Shown here one piece after another: positions 23,961 to 36,975 of a DNA stretch of 64,000 bases. The translations under genes and the position numbers were made by a program. Under the pieces are notes generated by a model. That model had not been told where the DNA came from and made no database searches. It worked only from the letters and a program-made list of their open reading frames with translations. Source of the DNA: Takakia lepidozioides (taxonomy: Eukaryota > Streptophyta > Takakiopsida > Takakiales > Takakiaceae); assembly GCA_030704615.1 (NCBI GenBank), contig CM060732.1, positions 57,641,053-57,705,052 on the forward strand, in the 5' to 3' direction. Each line of letters starts with the position of its first letter. Position 1 is the first letter of the stretch.

Positions 23961-26468
23961 AGTAACTGCCAATATAAAAACTTGGACATCCCATCACAAT
24001 GGTTACTGCCGGGGTAGGGTTAATCTTCAATTGCCCCACTGCCCACATGTAAGCTACCAGTTCCTTGTATTCCAGGGGAGCTTGGCGCCAGAATTCAACC
24101 AATTCTGCCCCTGACCATGTCTCCTCCTTAGCCAGGGGCCTCATCCTATATCTCAGAGGAATAAGAATTTGATTGAGCAGATGCAATTGACCCAATGATT
24201 TGCAGGGGGTTAAGGTTTTGAAAACCTTCTCCAGTATTTCTGGGATTTGGTGGGCTGGAACTACCATCATTTTAAAGTATTCCTCTGAATACTTTAACCA
24301 CTCCCCATCCTGCTTGCATGGCATGATTTGGAAATCATCCAATACTACCGAAGTTGATGCTACCAGGACACTTGGTAGTGTTATAGGGTTTATCTCTTGA
24401 GTAGATGGCCCTGCTGTGGCCTGTACCAGTGTCTGTTGACTCGGTGGTGGTTGTGTTGCTGGTGGTGTTTGTGTTGGTATTGTTGTTGTTGATGGTATTG
24501 GTGTCTCTCGTTCGTGATCTTGCTCCTCTTGATCCTCTTCGTCCATGAGCTCCTCTTGTTCTGGAATTGGTGGTAGGAACTCCTCATGAATGTCTGTCAC
24601 CAACTTCGCCAACTGACATTTCATCTGCCTCACCATTGCCCCGTTGAGTTTCTTCATCTCCAATTCACTCCCATCATTCAACCAGGCTCTGGCTAAGGTT
24701 GTGTCTGCTGCATCCAATGCTGCTTGCAGTGTCAGCTTCTCCAGCTGCTGCTTCCATTCTTGTTCATTGCCCATGGCAATGTCTCTTTCTGTGGTGGCTG
24801 TAAACAGCCTGCTCTCAGCATTCTCCCTTTCCCTCAACAGTGTAGTGTTGTTGCTGAGCCACTTGGTTCCTTGATCTCTGGCAGTCCTTAACTGTCCCTT
24901 GAGTGTCTCCACCTGTTGCTTAAGCGTCTGCAGTTGTCATGTGAGTGTTTCCACCTCTGTCTCTGTTTTTCGAGATCGCTCTCGCTCTGCATCTAGGTCG
25001 GCTTGGACATGGCGTGTTTCGTCTCTCTGTCTTTCCCACTTTTGCTCCCACTCATCTCTGCGTTGTGCCAAAGTGTTGTATTGGCGGAGTAAGGTCGACT
25101 TTTGATCTTCTAATGCTGCAATTGTAACCTCATGGTTACATACTATTCTTGCAGTGGCCAATTCCCTCTGGTGTTTCTCTTTGATGTGGTCTAAGATCAT
25201 GTTCAGGTTTTCCGGGCTGATGTAATCTTTGGCCCTGTCCATACAAGCTGTCAGTTGACCCAATGCTTGTATTGCCTGTAAAATGACATTCTGTGGCGTT
25301 TCCTCCAACCCTGTGTCCCATGCTGTTGTATCCAGAACTTGTTGTGCTAGTAATAATTCCAAATTGGAATTTCTGTCTTGCTGCTGCTGACTTGGTGCCT
25401 CTTGCACCATCTGCTGTTGCTGCGCCATTATGTCTCCCTCCTCTGTTCCTGGTTGTGTGGTCTCTATGTGTGCTGCTTGCTGATTTTCAGTGTTGTCATG
25501 GCTAATTTCCATGGGCGTTGCTTCGTTGGTATATGGTTGGTTCCCTCCTTCTGGCTGTTGATTCTCCCCTTCTCTTTGCACCGGGGAATCAGCCGTCGAG
25601 TTGATGATGTCATGTGCTATTGCACTTGTGGTTGCTTTGTTGATCCGGGCTCTCTTTGCAAGTCCGCCCTCTTCTTCTTCCTGACCTGCTGCCGTCTCAC
25701 TTCCTTCTTCCGCCCAACGTCGCTTGCTCTTCGGACATTAGGTGTACAGTATGTCGAATCATCTGGACTAACAAGGGAGTTGCCATGGTAACAGTTGCTT
25801 CCTTCTTCTTCTTCTTTGTCAACCTGGTCAGTTCTTGGGTTAACTTCTTCAATTTGAAGCTTGCCCAATTCACGATTTGCCCATTGAAGCAAATCAACAG
25901 TTGATCAATTAGCTCCTTGGTACAATAGCTGTGGTTTTGCCTGAGGCAAAGCAACGTGCTAAGTACTGGGGCTATCTTCCTGAAGCCGGGGCTTTTGCTG
26001 TGGCTGCATGTGTAGCATTGATCTGCTTGGTTGAGATTCTCAAACAAATCTGCAAGTACAAACGTTGGAGGTTTGCCGTTGTGCGCCGGTACGTCCAGAC
26101 TGGGAAGGTGAAGAAACTTCCGCCAAGTATTTCTCCGTCAGCAGGATGTGTGTGTCGCGGACATTTGTGCTCCGAGTGCTGGTGTTGTAATTCTCCAAGA
26201 ACTCCCTGCACAACTCGTCGTGCTTCAGGTTCCAGTCAAGCGTGGTGATGAAGTATCACAGGCCAAGACTGTCCAACGTCTCATGTGTCTCTGTGTCCTG
26301 CTCAATCTTCCGCAACGCCGGGCTGATTTTGAAATTGACTTGTGCATAAGAACTTGGTGCCTTCCGCTTAGTGCCTGTCATTTCTCTTGCGGTTGTTGTA
26401 AGGAATTGGACCACCAATTCCTGTATCACAAGCAGTATGAAGCACACTGGAAGTTGTGTATACAGCAA
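23960..26468 (-). pseudogene. Uncharacterised coiled-coil, gag-like protein of a mobile element
   Basis: Read on the minus strand, an N-terminal globular part begins TGTKRKAPSSYAQVNFKISP (26,400) and continues in a shifted frame with FITTLDWNLKHDELCREFLE and THILLTEKYLAEV (26,100-26,250), then KELIDQLLICFNGQIVNWAS (25,850-25,920). A Gln-rich segment and a long heptad coiled coil follow (25,300-24,650), with one in-frame stop at 24,937-24,939. The end is a Pro/Thr/Gln-rich linker and a conserved-looking C-terminal domain (SEEYFKMMVVPAHQIPEILE, WSGAELVEFWRQAPLEYKEL). At least two frameshifts and one stop are present. The order (capsid-like head, coiled coil, neighbouring Ty1/Ty3 debris) suggests a retroelement structural protein, but no known gag signature is proven. 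Confidence 0.45.
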
Positions 26469-26609
26469 TTTCTAGTTTGCGGAAGAGAAGGTGAGGAGTT
26501 CGCTTCTGGGTTTAAGTAGGGGTTCTCCTCTGTAGGTTTCTCCTTTAACTTTTCTCGAGTTTGTCGTGGAGGTAATTATATCCTGCTGGTTGTCTAAGTT
26601 TCTGACATG

Positions 26610-27934
26610 ATAGGTGTAGATCCCAACTATGGTGAAAATGTGGTAAGAGCACTAGAGACATGATGGTGTAATCTATACAAACAATTATCAAGAATAGCTC
26701 TTGCTACCACAATTCCTGAGCTATCTGTGATAGTGCAACTCTCATCTTGGAATACCACTCTGTATCCATTTGCAACAATTTGCTTTATAGACAGCAGGTT
26801 CTTTGTTAAAGTAGGGACATGTATGACATTTTCCACCTCTATGGTTTCCCCTTCATTGAACATAAGAAAGACTGAGCCTTCCCCACTAATGGCATGATTG
26901 CTATCATCTCCCAAAAGAACATATTATGTAGATGAAAAAGATCTATAGGATAAGAAATGCTCTCTCTCTGAACTCATATGTTGAGATGCTCCCGAATCAA
27001 CATACCACACATGCTTCTATCTAGTAGTGGCTGAGAGAGACACAACTAATATAAAAGCATTCCTTTGATGAGTAGCTATGTTCCCTTGACCCTCTCTGCC
27101 GCGTCTGCAATGTGCTTTCTACAATCCTTGATTATGTGACCAAGTTTCTTGCAATAAAAACACCTCACTTTGGCATTTTTGATCTTTGAGCTAGATTGAG
27201 GTTTCTGAAACCTCTAGGATTTCTGAGACACATGTGAAGGAAGTTTTCTATTCATGACTACTCCAGTCTTAGCCTGTGAACAAAGCTCTGTCTACCTCTG
27301 TAGACGTATCTTGACCTTTTCTTCTTGTTTCCTTCTTAAGGAGAAGTCCTATGACAATATCAATTGTTATGTTGGTTTGTCCTACAAGAGACACCACAAA
27401 ACCATCATAGGATTCAGGTAAGGTTTCCATTAACACCACTGCGGCGTGTTCATCAGTCACATTAGTTCCCACAGAGACTAGTTGATCTCGCAACACACAA
27501 AACAAATTCAAGTGTTGTTCAACTGAGTCTGACTCGGTTATCTTCAGACCATAGAACTTTTGCGTCGCATACACCTGCATGTGACATCCTTTGTCTCATA
27601 TATGCTTGCTAGCTTGTCCCAAATATCCTTAGCATTCTTAGTACTTATAATGAGATGCAACTGATTGTCTCTCAAGCTTGTGATGATGCTAGCTCTTGCT
27701 TTCTGATCTTTCCTATTCCATATGGTTTGGCCAACAATAGTGTCAGGTCTTGGGACGGACAACCACTCCCCATAGACCTTTGTCTAGAAGGACCATCTCC
27801 ATCCTAAGCTTCCAGGTTTGATAGTTAGCTCCATGGAATCGATCTTCCACTCTCATATCTAATGCACTCGTCATCATAGAAGGAGGATTGTTAGAAGACA
27901 ACGCTCCAGCCATGATAAGTTCTCTCAATCTCAA
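26610..27934 (-). pseudogene. Ty1/copia gag-protease region
   Basis: The gag start is MAGALSSNNPPSMMTSALDM at 27,934, followed by the DUF4219/UBN2-type capsid: FHGANYQTWKLRMEMVLLDK, ARASIITSLRDNQLHLI, KFYGLKITESDSVEQHL and VLMETLPESYDGFVVSL. The CCHC knuckle is CFYCKKLGHIIKDC near 27,130-27,170. The protease active site WYVDSGASQHM is at about 26,975-27,010. The gag-pre-integrase part is NVIHVPTLTKNLLSIKQI near 26,800. Frameshifts near 27,580 and 27,770 and loss of everything after the protease show a dead 5' half-element. Confidence 0.85.
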
Positions 27935-27960
27935 CTACCAACTCTCACCTAGAGAAGAAT

Positions 27961-27973
27961 GGCTCTGATACCA
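27961..27973 (-). other. Primer-binding site, copia element
   Basis: TGGTATCAGAGCC on the minus strand, directly adjoining the LTR end (initiator tRNA-Met type). Confidence 0.9.
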
Positions 27974-28281
27974 TGTTAGAATTGAGCAAGAACGTGAACA
28001 AGAACTAAAGTCTTAGACTAAAGCTAAAACTAAAGCTCTCCTCCCAACCATAGAAGCCACCATCATACTCTTACACTTAGATTAGTGGCTTCACCCCCGA
28101 GCTTGTACAAGAAGGTCTCTAGAAAGTCCTACTTGGTCACTTCCACTTCCTACTATGGTGACCATCCACCTTCTAGCCATTCACCTTCCAATGGTGAGTT
28201 AAACAAGTCAGTCTCTTAGACTTCTAACCCTTTGGCCTTCAAGACTCTTAGTCTTCTAGATATGTTTAATTACTTCCAACA
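27974..28281 (-). repeat. 5' LTR of the copia element, about 308 bp
   Basis: Bounded by TGTTAGAA at the primer-binding-site side and TTCCAACA at the outer side. These form an imperfect terminal inverted repeat with the usual TG...CA ends. The length is typical of copia LTRs. A second LTR is absent. Confidence 0.75.
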
Positions 28282-29480
28282 GTTGCCAGCCAATAGCCTG
28301 GATTTCATACACTGCCCTCTATAGTAGCCACCCATGAATCAACCTACCCAAACTTCAAAAATGGCATAGTAGCTATGAGCGTTGTGTTTGCGTACCTCCC
28401 ATCCCCGCCCATAAGCGCGCCCCACACATGTTGGCCCATGTTGGTATTTCACTGATGCAATCGTAGGGTTGTTTGGGGTCTCCTAAGCTGAGAAAGTGTG
28501 ACAGAGGAGTTCTGGCATTTCAAGAAAGTAAAGGGTTGATAAAAGATGTGACCTGATCCAATTAGAGACAAAACAAGGACAAGATTCAGAATCCTGGCAC
28601 AATTTCATAGCAAATTTTCTTCTCTTTCCAACTAGCAATGGAAGATTCTGTAGTGTGTAATACGATTGAGTGTACATTTTGACAGTCAGATCCTAATGGG
28701 TCATTTGACAATTGCCAAGCTTGCTCTTAATGCAGCTCATTGTACTTTCAGTAGAACATCTTTCATCTTCTACAGAGCCAAGGACCTGAACCAGGACTAT
28801 CTCTACTAGCTTAAAATACTCTGCGATCTTGTTAGTAAGAAGCTATGAAGTTGCCAGTTGCAGCAGAGAGACTGCGGAGAGGACAGGGCAGAAGAGAAGA
28901 GGTGTTTGCGTCACTAATTAGAAATTGATGGATGCATGTGCTCCGTATGGCGGAGCCTTATAGCCCTCAAACATTGCTGCCCATTGATGTCTTGGACAGG
29001 GGATATGGAGGTGAGGTTACCTTGTTTGCTTGAGAGCTTTCCTGGACCACCATTAAGTCATTGCTTGGATTCCTACTTTGCAAGCTTATTTCTGATTAAT
29101 GTGAGGTGCAAAGAGGATTTGGTCTTGAAGCTGCCTTGGGATTTGTTCATGATCAGGCTGAGGCTATGCCTTGGCGTCACGTGTGGCACCTCGTCCTATA
29201 ACCCGCCAAGGTGACCCGGAGGATCAAAGAGTTAGGGTCGAATCTTGGTTGCCACGAACTCCAGTATTTTCAGCTCATTAGGTTCAGCTGACCCACCAGA
29301 CTAATGTGCTTGAGCATGACATGCAGTGGATCTTTCTTAGATTCTTTTGTGGGGGCAACTATTGAAGGCAGTTTCAACGGTCAATTTCTGCCGATCCTTA
29401 TAGGTTATGTGGCAATCCGAATGCGTGTCTAACAGTTCAGGCGTGTAATAAGCCTGAACGGTGATAGTGCTAAAGGCTCA
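28282..29480. other. Between copia LTR and SANT pseudogene, no gene recognised
   Basis: Contains short open frames without recognisable domains. Confidence 0.35.
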
Positions 29481-29499
29481 CGAAAAGATGAGAAAGAGC

Positions 29500-30092
29500 A
29501 GCAATCTGGGGGTGGAAGTCTTTTTGGCCTCAATTTCAAGGACGAGACAGAGAAGGAGTGGACTGGAGATGAGATTGATCTACTTAGGAAGCAAATGGTC
29601 AAGCATCCCCGGGGAACATTACAACGATGGGAGGTAATTTCTGAAGCTTTTGCTGGAGCTCACAGTGTGGTGAGTGTGATTAAGATGTCCAAATTGTTGG
29701 GAAGAAGTTTGCTGTGACGGGGACGCATATGCCAAGTTTCTAGCAGAACGAAAGGGTGCAGAGAAAGCAATCAACTCTCCATTGAGCCAGAGATCAAATT
29801 TGGAACCATCATCAAGTGGTCAAGTGAAGGGTGGGAAGGGCAAAGATACAAGTAGCGACAGCGCACCCAATGGAATAGAAGGGAAGGTGAGCAGATCTGA
29901 CCGGACAGAGAAGGAAGACAAAGCACTACTGATTGCACTGAAAGTTTTTCCCAAGGACACCCCGATGCGGTGGGACAAAGTTGCTGTTGCCTGGTAAATC
30001 CAAATCTCTGTGTTTCAGACAGTTCTCAGAGTTGAGGAACTGTTTTCGTAGTATGAAGACAGACAACAATGCAGAGCAAGGGCTGGAATAGA
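29500..30092 (+). pseudogene. ZRF1/GlsA-type (DnaJ-SANT) pseudogene, C-terminal SANT part
   Basis: Two SANT/Myb-like helices characteristic of the C-terminus of plant ZRF1/GlsA (DNAJC2-like ribosome-associated and chromatin factor) are visible. The first is KEWTGDEIDLLRKQMVKHPR with LQRWEVISEAF (29,550-29,640). The second is EKEDKALLIALKVFPKDTPM with RWDKVAV (29,918-29,990), then PGKSKSLCFRQFSELRNCFR (29,993-30,050). Frameshifts lie near 29,705-29,725 and 29,990, and the sequence ends at a stop at 30,090. No introns separate the two repeats and the J domain is missing, which suggests a truncated retrocopy. Confidence 0.7.
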
Positions 30093-30948
30093 GAATCCAA
30101 GTCTTGCTGTTTTACTTCGCTTCATCTTGTGGAATGTTGGGCTTGATTATTTGCTGGACCTTTTTGACTTCGCTATTGTTTCACTACGTGTCACGGCTCA
30201 CTGGATGATTTTAGGGAATTCGCCTTCCAATGGTGGCAGGAGGAACAAAGAGATAGACCAGCTTGTGCAGCATAAATGTCGATTTAGCTGAACATAAATG
30301 GCATCAGATCGGATTTAGTCTTTTCCTTTAGAGTAGGCAAGTGAGTCTGTAGTGGGCACTGGACCCATGGCCTCGAAGTGAAGAACCAAGACAACCATAC
30401 CCTGCTGCAGGGATTGTTGTGCGCTCGCAGGTCAATTACCTGCCAAAATAATATTTCAATGTTCCCATCCTGCCCGTGCGAGTAGTGTCTATGAGGCATC
30501 CACATGACTTGCTTTCACCTCTGGTTTGTCTCTCGCTTCATGTTATGCCAGAAGATCACTGATACTTGCACCCAGCTAAGAAGCATATGTGGTATCGAAG
30601 ACTGAGGAACAGCAAGCAGCTAGGAGAGGTCCACTGTGAAGAAATGTGCACTTCTCGAGAGGTGGGTGCATGTGCCACCCTCATCAGGGAGAAAACAACA
30701 GAGGGAGTGGGGGAGAGATAGGGACCCAAAGCGTTTGGGTTCTCTCCCAGTCAGGAGTGCCCCAATTCACAAAGCAATACTCTGAAACAACATGGCCCTC
30801 AGAAGTGGTAACAATCATCCTCAGATCTTGATCCAAGTATGGGACCAGATGGTGTGGAATTCAGTTGCAACTCTCGGTCAACTGAGAGAATGTCTCACAC
30901 GAATTATCCCATGCTGGCAAATGTGGCATCAACTCAATTCCTTGTTGG
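30093..30948. other. 3' flank of the ceramide synthase gene
   Basis: Probably includes the 3' UTR of the minus-strand gene that ends at 30,949. No other gene is seen. Confidence 0.4.
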
Positions 30949-33900
30949 TCAATCCTCCTCCTTATCCTCGTCCTCATCCTCTGAGTCTGCTTGGCCAAAG
31001 TTTACGAGGATGACCATATACAGTAATAACACAATGGAATTAGACTATGAGCCATGACTGGACTCTGGACATCCAAGACCATAACACAAACATATAAAAT
31101 ACATACCCGAGGTAGGGGGCTGCTCACTTGGTCCATCCCTCCTGTCGAGCAATACATACAATCACCTATCTATTACATTGACAGACAGAGAGACAGAGAA
31201 TAGTCTACTATATTTGCTCCAAGGGTCAGAGGGACACACAGAGCAAAACAATAGAACCACAGAGAGAAGACAGCATACCAGAGCGTACGTCATCTGAGAT
31301 CTTGCCTCGGGCTTCAACTTGCCTCACAATCATGCGGTAGATAAGAATCCACCAGTAGACATTCAGAACGAGCAAGCTGATTAACAGTGTGTTGAAGATG
31401 TAGTACAACCATGGCCCCTGCGGGTAGCTCTTCTTGTCCAGCACTTGCAGCACCTCATAACTGCCTCATCATACATATTGTGTCAATAAACCTCACAGTG
31501 TTACATAATAATGGTAGTCCCAATCCAACTTTATGCCGTAATTGAATTGCCCCACAGCTATATTCACTCATCTCTAAAATCCAAGAAAAAATTGCAGAAT
31601 CCAACCATTTACTCTGCAGAATGCACTCTTGAGACAAGATAATTCTGTTGACTTCTGTTGCAAGGATTTAGGGCAGGCTGTAGTACCCTCTGCAATATGA
31701 ACGCACAAAGGTTTGTACATTATTTATGACTGAACAGGGAGAGCTCAGCAGGTGCAAACCACTGAGCAAAGCACAGGTAGGTACCTGGTGCTCCAAATAA
31801 CATAACATGGGAAGTAGATGAGGCGCAAGACAAGCCAACAAATGGCAAAGATCACAAAGGCAATACTTGGGACAATCTCGAAGCCACTATAATAAGTGAG
31901 CTTCCCTATCTCCATAAACACATCAGTGCCGTCATGTATTGCTAGCACCACCGAACCAACACGAGCAAACCTGTCCCACCGCAACATAAGATCCATACTG
32001 TAAGCCTCCAAACTTCTAAGAGTCAGCTTTCACATCTTTGGGTGGTTCAAAAGTGAAGTCAGAGTTTAAGGTTCAAGATTTTCATAAACAGAACCACAGA
32101 AGAGCTTGCAGACATGCAAAAAAGAGGCAGACAGGGCAACCCAATGTTCTCTTGGAAAGGAAAGGAGGTGAGGACTTACTTCTGTTTCCCTTAGCATCTG
32201 GCCAGTGACTACGACTAAAACAGGGGTGCACCTGGTCTTACAGGAGAGTGCCAGAAGAGAAGGAACCTGGCATAGTAAGAGAAGATGATGAGGAAAGCCG
32301 TGGTGACATGATGTGACATACTGACACCAAAGTCTGAACGCCGTGTCTCCCAAAATATCAGTGCAAAGATGCTGTATGTGTAAAATCCCCCAGCGAAACA
32401 ATAGAGCACCTTCAACTTGAGCCTGTTCAACCAGTAGCAGTTACACAACAGGAATTGAAGTAGTGAAAACTAAATGGTAGAACCCTTAAACATGAAAGCT
32501 GAGAATAATTCCCATACTTCGCACAAGGGCAGAATGCTTCATTCACAATGGCTGCATCATAGTCTGGTATGCTTATATCGCAGTGTGTCTTGCTCTGTTA
32601 CAATAGCATATATCATGAAAAAAGAGCCAGTCAATCTTATACACATATACCAGGTAGAGCCGTAGCCGTCTAGCTGCCAGTCTGGACACAACAGATCACA
32701 TGTATGCTGTTGAGGAAGAAGAGAGACAAAGAGGCAGGGGTCACGGGCCTGCACCTTACTTTGCCTTTTGATCGGGCCAGCGCTGCTGATCAGGACCAAT
32801 CCAGAACTGCTTGGTGTCTGTAAACCAGGGCTCATTGTAAGTAATTGCCACTGCAAATATCTCAGCCGTTAAATAATACACACCCTTCCATGCGGATTCC
32901 TTGTATTTGGCTAGCCTTTTTTGCCTGGCATCTTGTGATAGGCCCTTCTTGAGAGGCCCCGCTTTCCAATATATGAACCTTCTTCCCAATTTCTGCACAC
33001 CAGCCGCTTTAAATTTTCAAGCGAAATCTGGAAGAGTAAATGTAAGTCATTACTAGCTTCATTGATCGATGGGTATCCTTAAACCAGTGTGAGGTTGCAG
33101 TCATTTGAATGCTGCCAGTACCCGTGGCCACTACTTCCTCCAGAAAAACTCAATTCAGTAGTCTGGGCCTAGGTTTGATCCAGTCTGGAGTCTCACACTT
33201 AATTATCAACCAGACTTAATTATCAGTCTCGGTAGCTTGATGAGTGTCCACGGTTGTTTTCCTTACTGCTGGGATGGCAGACAGTACTTGAAGTTACCTG
33301 GTTCTATAAGAGGGAAAACTGAACAACTCACACACATGTACAATGCAGTCACTCGCCACCCCCTTCTTTGAGTGGCCGATGAATGTCAGTGATGATACGG
33401 AAGAATCTAGACTTGGACAATCCTTCTGCACGTCTGTGTGTAGGCAACATTTGAACTAACACTGTGTAGGCTTTTATATGTATACTCAGACCACAAGCTT
33501 CAGCTTTCTGCAAAGAGAAAGGCTGAAGTACAGCAGGCTCTCAAGGCTTCAACTGTATATCCCCCTTACACATACTAGGTTATCGCATGGCGGATAATGC
33601 AACAAAACTCGACATCAGAATTCCAGCAGGGAAATACACACCGGATTGGATTCGTCCTAATACTTTCGAGGATGTATTACAACACGCCACTTCCCAGAGA
33701 TAGCCACAATAAAACACAGACGACCTTAAGTTCCAAGTAAGTATTCAATCTCTAAAAGAGACAAGCATGTAGGCACAAACCTCGAAAACAAAGTAGTCGA
33801 GAATGAAACGCACGGACGGGAAAATGAGAGCAAACACGGGCACTAGAGCCAGGTCTCGAATCTCCGGGTAGCTCTCCCTCTCCCAGTCAGGCCAGTGCCA

Positions 33901-33954
33901 CCAGTTCTCCAGTGTTCCATGCATCCAATCCAACATGGCTTGCTTAGTCGCCAT
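30949..33954 (-). CDS. LOH: Ceramide synthase, LAG1 homolog (LOH), six exons
   Basis: A complete gene for a TLC-domain ceramide synthase, an endoplasmic-reticulum multipass enzyme that N-acylates sphingoid bases with fatty acyl-CoA. Exons on the minus strand are 33,954-33,781, 32,992-32,760, 32,422-32,267, 31,970-31,785, 31,460-31,279 and 30,986-30,949. All splice sites are GT-AG and every phase matches, giving about 322 residues, usual for plant LOH proteins. Key features are the first membrane segment ([20 protein letters not shown]), [20 protein letters not shown] with [10 protein letters not shown], and the Lag1p motif [19 protein letters not shown] with its essential His pair. [20 protein letters not shown] and a last membrane segment ([19 protein letters not shown]) follow. 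The 38-base last exon encodes an acidic tail [12 protein letters not shown] like those of plant LOH1/LOH3 proteins. Confidence 0.95.
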
Positions 33955-36450
33955 AACCTGTTCAAAACCACAAGTCTAGCTCCAAGTAATCCGAAGAAGA
34001 TGCTCGCTTGAATTGGATGTTCAAAGTCTGCACGCGGAAGCCGATCGACGCCAAAGGAACATGAAACGTCAAAAATCTCTCTCGGCTCAAAACCTCACAA
34101 ACGGATTCAAACCTCAGCTAGTGTGAATTCGCATACTACAGCCAGAGAAGGCTGGGCTACAACATTGACTTTCGATCCTTAACATGAGGGATCAAAACGC
34201 TCGGCCTACTCTCCTCCGCGAACCTCAAACATTTATTCAGCAAAGGAAAATACAAATGTGCAGAAATCCTTAATCTTGTCTTCCACCCCTAATCAAGGTC
34301 AAGGGCCTGACAATTCTTACACCGTCACTTACACAAAGCGTACTAAATACGTTCGGAGCACGAGAGAGACGAAGGCCTGCCCCCTGGCGAAGCTAGCACT
34401 ATATCCTTACCGCACCATCCACCTTCTTTCCGGTATCTTTCTCTTACTATCCGTTTCAGGCCGTTGGATGATCCATTCTCTTCTCGTCAACCGCAGGATG
34501 AGATTGGATGCTTCGGAGATCCGCATACCTACACGACTCGTTTACAGTTGTTTCTTCCACCATCTTTATCTCTTCCTTTCGTGCACCTTCTAACTTGAAA
34601 AGCCAGAATTTTTGCGTGGTTAGAGCGTGTTTCCATCCATCTGACCGGATGAAAATGGGAATTATATAAGGGGTTAACCTTTAAGTGGTATATCGACCAT
34701 TTTGGGTCGGTCAGGTTTACTAAACTGGCCATTACTCCCTCTGGTTAAGCCTGATTAGCCTCACAAGGGCTCATTTGAAAGATAAAAACTTTTTCCTTCA
34801 AATGGCATTGGCCAATTGGCCAATGCCTCAAAGGGTTTCCAGGTGGAGCCCGCCAAGTGCGGCACAGGCAGCTTTTTGGAGGGGATTTGGCCCCCCTAAC
34901 CTGCCCAGGTTGCAGACGTGGCAACCACGGTCAGGTTAGGGTGAACATAGGAAGCTGGGGGCGGCACATTTCCCCAAAACCCTTGAATGCTGGGCGGGTG
35001 AAATGATGGTCCTACAGGTCTGGGCATTCCCAGGCCTGGGCCCTAGCCTGAATCGACGGCGATGGCAGCTCTGGCCAACACCATGCAGGCCGGGCTGGAG
35101 GAAGTGCAGCCGTGATGGCGGCAGAGCTCGCGGCTCGAGAAAACTCCCACATGGGGTGGGTCAAACCTAGGGCAGGGGTTTGATAGGGTTGAGGGTGGAG
35201 TGGGCCCCCATGAAAGCGGGGCCGGGTAGCCAGAGGAACTCCCAAACCCCGTGGCCTTCTGGGCTATGGCTCCAAATATCCTAGGCCTGCAGGCTATAAC
35301 CTAGGTGTGCCATTTGAAGTCTTGGGCAGGGAACCAAAAGATGCGATGACGTTAACTGATTGGATCCAAAAAAATTTGGGGACCTCATATGGATGCTCAT
35401 GACACTTCAACCGGAGGGATTAGGAATTGAAGGGCTGAATTTGGTTGTATAATTATAGGAAGAGAGATTTTGGCCTGCCCAAAGAAAATGGCATATTTTG
35501 ACCCCCCAATTTGTCACTACAAAGGAGCCCACTTGAGGAAATTTCAGAAAAAACCGAAAATTTCTGAGGATGTGTGTTATCAGGTATGATACAACATTCT
35601 TGAGACTCTCAAAAAAAGAGAAACTAAAACTGCCCAAATACGAGCAAAACACTGTTTTTTTTTTGCACCTATTTCTTAGCGAAGAGTTTTTTTTGTCTCC
35701 ACTCTACACTTTATTATCTTCAGATCTGGCGGTTGGAATTTGATGAAACTTTTTGTGGCAGGAGGTGGGGTAAGTGGGAAGTAATTCCAACGGTCAGTTT
35801 TACAGGGACACAGGGATTCTCCAGATAAAAATGTTTTTGTGGGCCAGGGTCATGTTTTTCCACGAGAGGGTGAATATGAGTCTGGGCACACTTAAGGGTT
35901 AACCTTTGCTACTGAAACGTCTGATGTTGCTTGACGGGCTGTGGAGGTCATGGGGGTCTTGCTGGTATTGCGTGTGTGCGTTTTGATGGGTGGTTTTCAC
36001 AGTTTTGGGGAGGGGGGGGTCAGTGCAGCACTCATGGTTGTGGTTGTGGTTTTGGGGGTGATGCTTAGAATGATGAAAGTCTTTGTGGACGCAGTAGGAA
36101 TCATTCAAGGAACAATTCCATTAGAGCAATTGTGATTCCAATGAAATTTGGACCCCCTAAGGCTGAATTATAGGTCACTCGAGCTTTATGGTGTTTTTTG
36201 ACCCCCCTGTTTTTCGATACGAAGCAACCTTATCAAGATTGTGGAATTATGCTTTGAAATTTTCGGGCAACATGCTTTAGGTGCCTCATAATTGGAATGT
36301 GGGTGGGGTCTAGCAAAAAAAAATCATTTTGGTGCCAAAATTTCCTGGTCAAACCATTTTTTCAATCTGAAATTGGAGTATGTTACACATTTTGGGCTTG
36401 GAACTTTGTTATAATCTTCCTAATGACAGAGTGAAATGAGCTGCAATTTT
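33955..36450. other. Upstream of the ceramide synthase gene, no other gene recognised
   Basis: The right-hand flank of the start codon should hold the promoter and 5' UTR; no convincing TATA box is seen. The stretch 34,740-36,400 has moderate GC in places but no protein similarity. A G-rich patch lies at 36,010-36,060. Confidence 0.4.
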
Positions 36451-36454
36451 ACAG

Positions 36455-36975
36455 CAGGTGGATGAAGTAGGTAGCCTACCTTTCATCCCTGTGGATGTTT
36501 GTTTGTTGAGAAATATACCGGTGTTGGTATGTATCAGGTTTAGGACATACAAGACTGGTCCTGGTACCAGACCCATCACAAAACTTTCATACCAGTCTGT
36601 TCTATATACTGGTGGATGTACTTTTTCTCCAGATACTGGTATAAGTATGAGTATCATGACCACAATACCAGCTGGTATGAGGTATCAATTCTAGTATCAT
36701 TTCAAAGCCATCTTCCATCACAAGTTTATCAAATATCAAGTGAAAAGTTAAAATACATATAATAAACATAAAGAAGTAAATATAAATAAGTACATGTATG
36801 TACACATAAATTAATATTGTATACCAGAGTAAATGAGGAAGACGACGGGGGAGTACTGGTATTGTGGCTAGTATGAGAAAACGGATGCCAGCCTGGTATG
36901 GTATATGACCTGGTATTTTCCCAAATAACACCAGACTGGTCTGGTATCTAATACCAGTGCATATACCAGTCCTTT
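36455..36975. repeat. CTGGTAT/ATACCAG-rich region
   Basis: Many copies of CTGGTAT, its complement ATACCAG and variants (ATACCGGT, TACTGGT) in both orientations across about 500 bp. A thinner version lies at 12,660-12,860. The mixed orientation gives many short hairpins. No gene is recognised. Confidence 0.55.
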
